From contig NZ_SNXS01000007.1 of NCBI RefSeq assembly GCF_004362525.1, positions 62,001-126,000 on the forward strand: a stretch of DNA of 64,000 nt, in the 5' to 3' direction. Source of the DNA: Roseateles toxinivorans (GTDB lineage Bacteria; Pseudomonadota; Gammaproteobacteria; Burkholderiales; Burkholderiaceae_C). Positions 59,585 to 64,000 of this stretch are shown one piece after another. The stretch's first letter is position 1. Every line of letters begins with the position of its first letter. Position numbers and translations under genes: made by a program. Below the pieces are notes generated by a model that had not been told where the DNA came from, ran no database searches, and saw nothing but the letters and a program-made list of their open reading frames with translations.

Positions 59585-60436
59585 TCAGATATCCAGGCTC
59601 AGGCTCTGCCGCCCGGCCCATTCCTCGCCGGGAGCCAGTCGCACCGGGACGTTGATGCGGGCGGCCTCGACGCACAGCATCTGGTGATAGTCGTCATCAG
59701 GCATGTCGGGCAAGGCGACGCAGCGGTCGCTCCAGGGGTTCCAGACCACCACATCGGTGAACTCTTCCTGCTCGATGCGCAACGCATGCTTGGGCTCGCG
59801 CAGCATCAGGGCACGGGTGGCATGGGCATAGACGCGGTCCACCTCGCCGCTGACGCGCAGCGCGTCGGCGGTCTCGACCTGATCCTTCTTGCCGGCCACC
59901 ATGTCCTCATAGCTCAGGCCCTGCAGGCCATGCAGGCGTGCATCGGTCAGGTCTTCCAGACGCAGATAGCTGTGCAGCGCCGCCATGAATTCCAGCGGCA
60001 GCTCGCCGGTGTTCTCGCAGGCCAGCTCCAGATCGATGCGGCGGCCGGAGATGCGCACGGTCAGCTCCAACACAAAGGCATGGGGCCAGATCTTGCGCGT
60101 GTCATCGCTATCGGTCAGGCGCAGCACGCACAGCGCGTCGTCCTTGCCTTGCTCGGCCATCATCAGCTGCCAGGGCAGGGTGCGCGCAAAGCCATGCTGG
60201 GGTAGCGGGCCACGCGGGCCGAACTGCGGAAAGCACACCGGGATGCCGCCGCGCACCGCCTTGCCGGACGCAAACACCGCCGTCGGCGAGCAGTAGAGCT
60301 GCTCGACCCCACCGGCCGGCTGCCACGCGACCACATGGCCGCCCTGCAGCATCACGGTAGCACGCGCCCCATCGGGGGCGCTGATGGTGATGGCGTCCAT
60401 GCCTTGATGCTTAGACGGTGCAAAGGCTTTGCTCAT
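59585..60436 (-). CDS. D-hexose-6-phosphate mutarotase (YeaD family)
   Basis: A 283-residue aldose-1-epimerase-like enzyme that interconverts alpha and beta glucose-6-phosphate. Conserved parts are GGHVVAWQPAG, RGGIPVCFPQFGPRGPLPQHGFARTLPW with the active-site His, EFMAALHSYLRLEDL with the second His, VVWNPW and the C-terminal Glu in LAPGEEWAG. Several starts are possible: GTG at 60454, ATG at 60436, ATG at 60400. I chose 60436 as the first ATG. It lies downstream of the atp operon, separated by two strong hairpins. Confidence 0.9.
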   Translation of the reverse strand: MSKAFAPSKHQGMDAITISAPDGARATVMLQGGHVVAWQPAGGVEQLYCSPTAVFASGKAVRGGIPVCFPQFGPRGPLPQHGFARTLPWQLMMAEQGKDDALCVLRLTDSDDTRKIWPHAFVLELTVRISGRRIDLELACENTGELPLEFMAALHSYLRLEDLTDARLHGLQGLSYEDMVAGKKDQVETADALRVSGEVDRVYAHATRALMLREPKHALRIEQEEFTDVVVWNPWSDRCVALPDMPDDDYHQMLCVEAARINVPVRLAPGEEWAGRQSLSLDI

Positions 60437-60465
60437 GACGGTTCTCGCTGGCACTTAAAAGACAA

Positions 60466-60493
60466 AACCCGCCGGACTTGCGTCGGGCGGGTT
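60466..60493 (-). terminator. Rho-independent terminator after atpC
   Basis: Inverted arms AACCCGCC (60466-60473) and GGCGGGTT (60486-60493), extended by three more pairs after a mismatch. On the minus strand it is followed by TTGTCTTTT, giving the U-rich tail. It ends the atp operon before the mutarotase gene. Confidence 0.75.
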
Positions 60494-60509
60494 CCTATTA
60501 GTCAGTTGA

Positions 60510-60543
60510 GGATGGAGCTTGTCGGGTACGACAAGCTCCATCC
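60510..60543 (-). terminator. Perfect 15-bp stem hairpin just downstream of atpC
   Basis: Arms at 60510-60524 and 60529-60543 pair perfectly around a GGTA loop (GATGGAGCTTGTCG and its complement). It begins 9 bp after the atpC stop on the minus strand. No T-run follows directly, so it may protect the transcript 3' end or act together with the terminator 17 bp further on. Confidence 0.6.
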
Positions 60544-60551
60544 CCAAGACC

Positions 60552-60965
60552 TTATTTCTTCCGATACTTCCTCAACGCCGCAATCTGCGCCGCCATAGCC
60601 GCAAACTCGCCCTGTGCCTTGGCGAAGTCGATGTCGCTCTTGGCGTTCTTCATCGCTTCCTCGGCCATCTTCTTGGCTTCGGTCGCCTTAGCTTCGTCCA
60701 GGTCGTGGCCACGGATGGCGGTGTCGGCCAGCACGGTCACGTGGTCGGGCTGCACTTCCAGAATGCCGCCGGCCACGAACACGAACTCTTCCTGGCCGTC
60801 AGGACGCTGGATGCGCACCGCGCCGGGCTTGATGCGGGTGATCAGCGGCGTGTGGCGGGGCAGGATACCCAGCTCGCCGTTTTCGCCCGGCAGCGCGACG
60901 AACTTCGCTTCGCCGGAGAAGATCGACTCTTCTGCGGAAACGACGTCGACTTGAAAAGTTGCCAT
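60552..60965 (-). CDS. atpC: ATP synthase F1 epsilon subunit
   Basis: A 137-residue subunit of the central stalk. The N-terminal beta-sandwich is clear ([75 protein letters not shown]) and the C-terminal helix pair follows ([45 protein letters not shown]). The start MATFQVDV is the family N terminus; an open frame upstream is non-coding. Last gene of the atp operon, followed by two hairpins. Confidence 0.97.
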   Translation of the reverse strand: MATFQVDVVSAEESIFSGEAKFVALPGENGELGILPRHTPLITRIKPGAVRIQRPDGQEEFVFVAGGILEVQPDHVTVLADTAIRGHDLDEAKATEAKKMAEEAMKNAKSDIDFAKAQGEFAAMAAQIAALRKYRKK

Positions 60966-61095
60966 CTGAATCTTCCTTAGCTTGTAAAAAGGTTGGATGG
61001 GCAGGCAGTAGGGTCTGAGGCTAGGCGCGGCGCGGAAGCGGGCTTCCTGCCCGCTGAGCACCGTAACGACGCATCAGGCCCTAATGCGCCGGCCA

Positions 61096-62577
<1,482 letters not shown>

Positions 62578-63447
62578 TTAAACAGCCGCCGCACCCGCCA
62601 CGATTTCCGACAATTCTTTGGTGATCGCTGCTTGACGCGTGCGGTTGTAGATCAGCTTCAGTTCGCCGATCACATTGCCTGCGTTGTCGGTCGCAGCCTT
62701 CATCGCCACCATGCGTGCCGAATGCTCGGACGCCATGTTGTCGGCCACCGACTGATAGATCAGCGCTTCAACGTAACGCAGCAGCAGCGCGTCGATCACC
62801 GTTTGAGCATCGGGCTCATACAGATAGTCCCAACCGTGCTCGGACTTGTCCGCCTTCATCGAATCGGACGACAGGGGCAGCAGTTGCTGCACCATCGGCT
62901 CCTGATTCATCGTGTTGATGAAGCGCGTGTAGCACAGATAGACCGCCGACAACTCGCCGGCCGCATACGCGTCGAGCAGGACCTTGACCGGGCCGATCAT
63001 CTTCTCCAGATGGGGCTGATCGCCCATCTGCGTCAGATGCGACACCACCGGCACGCCGATGCGGTTCAGGAAGCCCAGGCCCTTGTTGCCGATGGCCACG
63101 GCCTTGGACTTGACGCCCTTGGATTCGAGGTCCTTCAGCTTGGCCGTCACCGCGCGCAGCACATTGGTGTTCAGACCGCCGCACAGACCCTTGTCGGTCG
63201 TGATGACGATGAAACCGGCAGGCTTCGTCGCATCATTGGTGACCATGAACGGGTGCTTGTACTCGGGCGTCGCCTGCGACAGATTGGCGGCCAGGCTGCG
63301 GATCTTTTCGCTGTAAGGGCGGGCTGCGCGAACACGGTCTTGCGCCTTGCGCATCTTAGACACCGAGACCATTTCCATGGCCTTGGTGATCTTCTTCGTG
63401 TTCTCGAAGCTCTTGATCTTGCCGCGAATTTCCTTGCTTGATGCCAT
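62578..63447 (-). CDS. atpG: ATP synthase F1 gamma subunit
   Basis: A 289-residue rotor-shaft subunit. The N-terminal helix [36 protein letters not shown] and the C-terminal segment [50 protein letters not shown] are the conserved coiled-coil parts. The middle has [18 protein letters not shown]. Position between atpA and atpD is canonical. Confidence 0.97.
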   Translation of the reverse strand: MASSKEIRGKIKSFENTKKITKAMEMVSVSKMRKAQDRVRAARPYSEKIRSLAANLSQATPEYKHPFMVTNDATKPAGFIVITTDKGLCGGLNTNVLRAVTAKLKDLESKGVKSKAVAIGNKGLGFLNRIGVPVVSHLTQMGDQPHLEKMIGPVKVLLDAYAAGELSAVYLCYTRFINTMNQEPMVQQLLPLSSDSMKADKSEHGWDYLYEPDAQTVIDALLLRYVEALIYQSVADNMASEHSARMVAMKAATDNAGNVIGELKLIYNRTRQAAITKELSEIVAGAAAV

Positions 63448-63524
63448 GAATGCTCCTAGCTAGTTGGGGACGTCGCTTGCCGCGCGCTGGCGCTTGAAGT
63501 TCGGTCCCGCAGGTTCATGGGCGA

Positions 63525-64000
63525 TTAAGCGAAAGACTTCTTGAAGGCAGCGACCGCAGCCGACAGTTCGCCTTCGGCGTCCTTGTCCAGCGCCTTGCTG
63601 TCTTCGATCTTCTTCAGCAGCGCGGCGTGGCTGGTCTTCAGGTGCGTGTGCAGACCGGCTTCGAAGGCCAGAACCTTCTTCACGTCCACATCGTCCATGA
63701 AGCCCTTGTTCACGGCGAACAGCGTGGCGCCCATCAGCGAGATCGGCAACGGCGAGTACTGAGCCTGCTTCAGCAGTTCGGTCACGCGGGCACCGCGGTC
63801 CAGCTGCTTGCGGGTGGCTTCGTCCAGGTCCGAGGCGAACTGCGCGAACGCAGCCAGTTCACGGTACTGCGCCAGGTCGGTACGGATACCGCCGGACTGA
63901 CCCTTGATGATCTTGGTCTGAGCCGACGAACCCACGCGCGACACCGAGATACCGGCGTTGATGGCGGGGCGGATACCGGCGTTGAACAGCGAAGTTTCCA
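63525..64000 (-). CDS. atpA: ATP synthase F1 alpha subunit, C-terminal part (runs off the window)
   Basis: The last 158 codons of the non-catalytic alpha subunit; the gene begins beyond base 64000. The visible part opens with [29 protein letters not shown], which carries the family signature [17 protein letters not shown], then the C-terminal helical domain ([41 protein letters not shown]). The stop is 77 bp before the atpG start. Confidence 0.97.
   Translation of the reverse strand, partial: ETSLFNAGIRPAINAGISVSRVGSSAQTKIIKGQSGGIRTDLAQYRELAAFAQFASDLDEATRKQLDRGARVTELLKQAQYSPLPISLMGATLFAVNKGFMDDVDVKKVLAFEAGLHTHLKTSHAALLKKIEDSKALDKDAEGELSAAVAAFKKSFA

Overview
The window is dense, high-GC DNA: 57 protein genes on both strands, short gaps, many ATGA or 1-nt start/stop overlaps. 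Gene content fits a Gram-negative betaproteobacterium of the Burkholderiales. The pointers are PEP-CTERM proteins, MacB/TolC efflux, AlkB, a one-chain indolepyruvate ferredoxin oxidoreductase, and an atp-hemE-priA neighbourhood. I lean to the Roseateles/Rubrivivax/Paucibacter side, by inference only. I saw no rRNA, tRNA, CRISPR array, insertion sequence or prophage.

Layout. 1-4.1 kb (minus): a truncated ABC permease with a His-rich loop, its ATPase, a small exported protein, an exported M20 peptidase and a zinc alcohol dehydrogenase. 4.3-9.8 kb: a Ca2+-type P-ATPase, a PEP-CTERM protein, an isochorismatase-like hydrolase, a PRC-barrel protein, an OsmB-like lipoprotein and an Lrp-type regulator. 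10-14.5 kb: the oxidoreductase and a LysR regulator. 14.6-19.2 kb: an MBL-fold protein, AlkB, cytochrome b561 and three tandem YceI proteins. 19.4-23.5 kb: a LytS/LytTR system with a small membrane protein between kinase and regulator, a second PEP-CTERM protein and a YhhN protein. 23.7-28.2 kb: an ABC ATPase and a permease fused to an M1 peptidase. 28.2-37 kb: Rep helicase, PhoD, a LytTR regulator with two LytS kinases, SppA and an AEC carrier.

38-43.9 kb is a signalling island: a solute-binding protein coupled to a PAS histidine kinase, a CheY/HD-GYP pair, an HTH-REC protein and a REC-Hpt protein. 43.9-52.5 kb is a tripartite efflux operon (HlyD, MacB-type ATPase, TolC, two permeases) followed by its own NtrC-type regulator and kinase. 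It is preceded by an excellent sigma-54 promoter and GTGTCC palindromes. 52.7-64 kb carries a CopD-type protein, PriA, a 1-kb non-coding region, HemE, LemA with two TPM proteins, a mutarotase and the end of the ATP synthase operon (atpAGDC).

The most striking non-coding element is the 1,036-bp gap between hemE and priA. It holds three copies of one module: a perfect DnaA box (TTATCCACA), perfect IHF-consensus sites at fixed offsets, and a one-mismatch DnaA box 188-189 nt further on. Intervening sequence has largely diverged while motif spacing is kept to within 1-2 nt. This suggests a DnaA/IHF-controlled locus comparable in parts to datA, DARS or oriC of E. coli. The orientation of the atp operon suggests it is not oriC itself. 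REP/REPIN-like GTAG palindromes occur at 30.3 and 59.6 kb.
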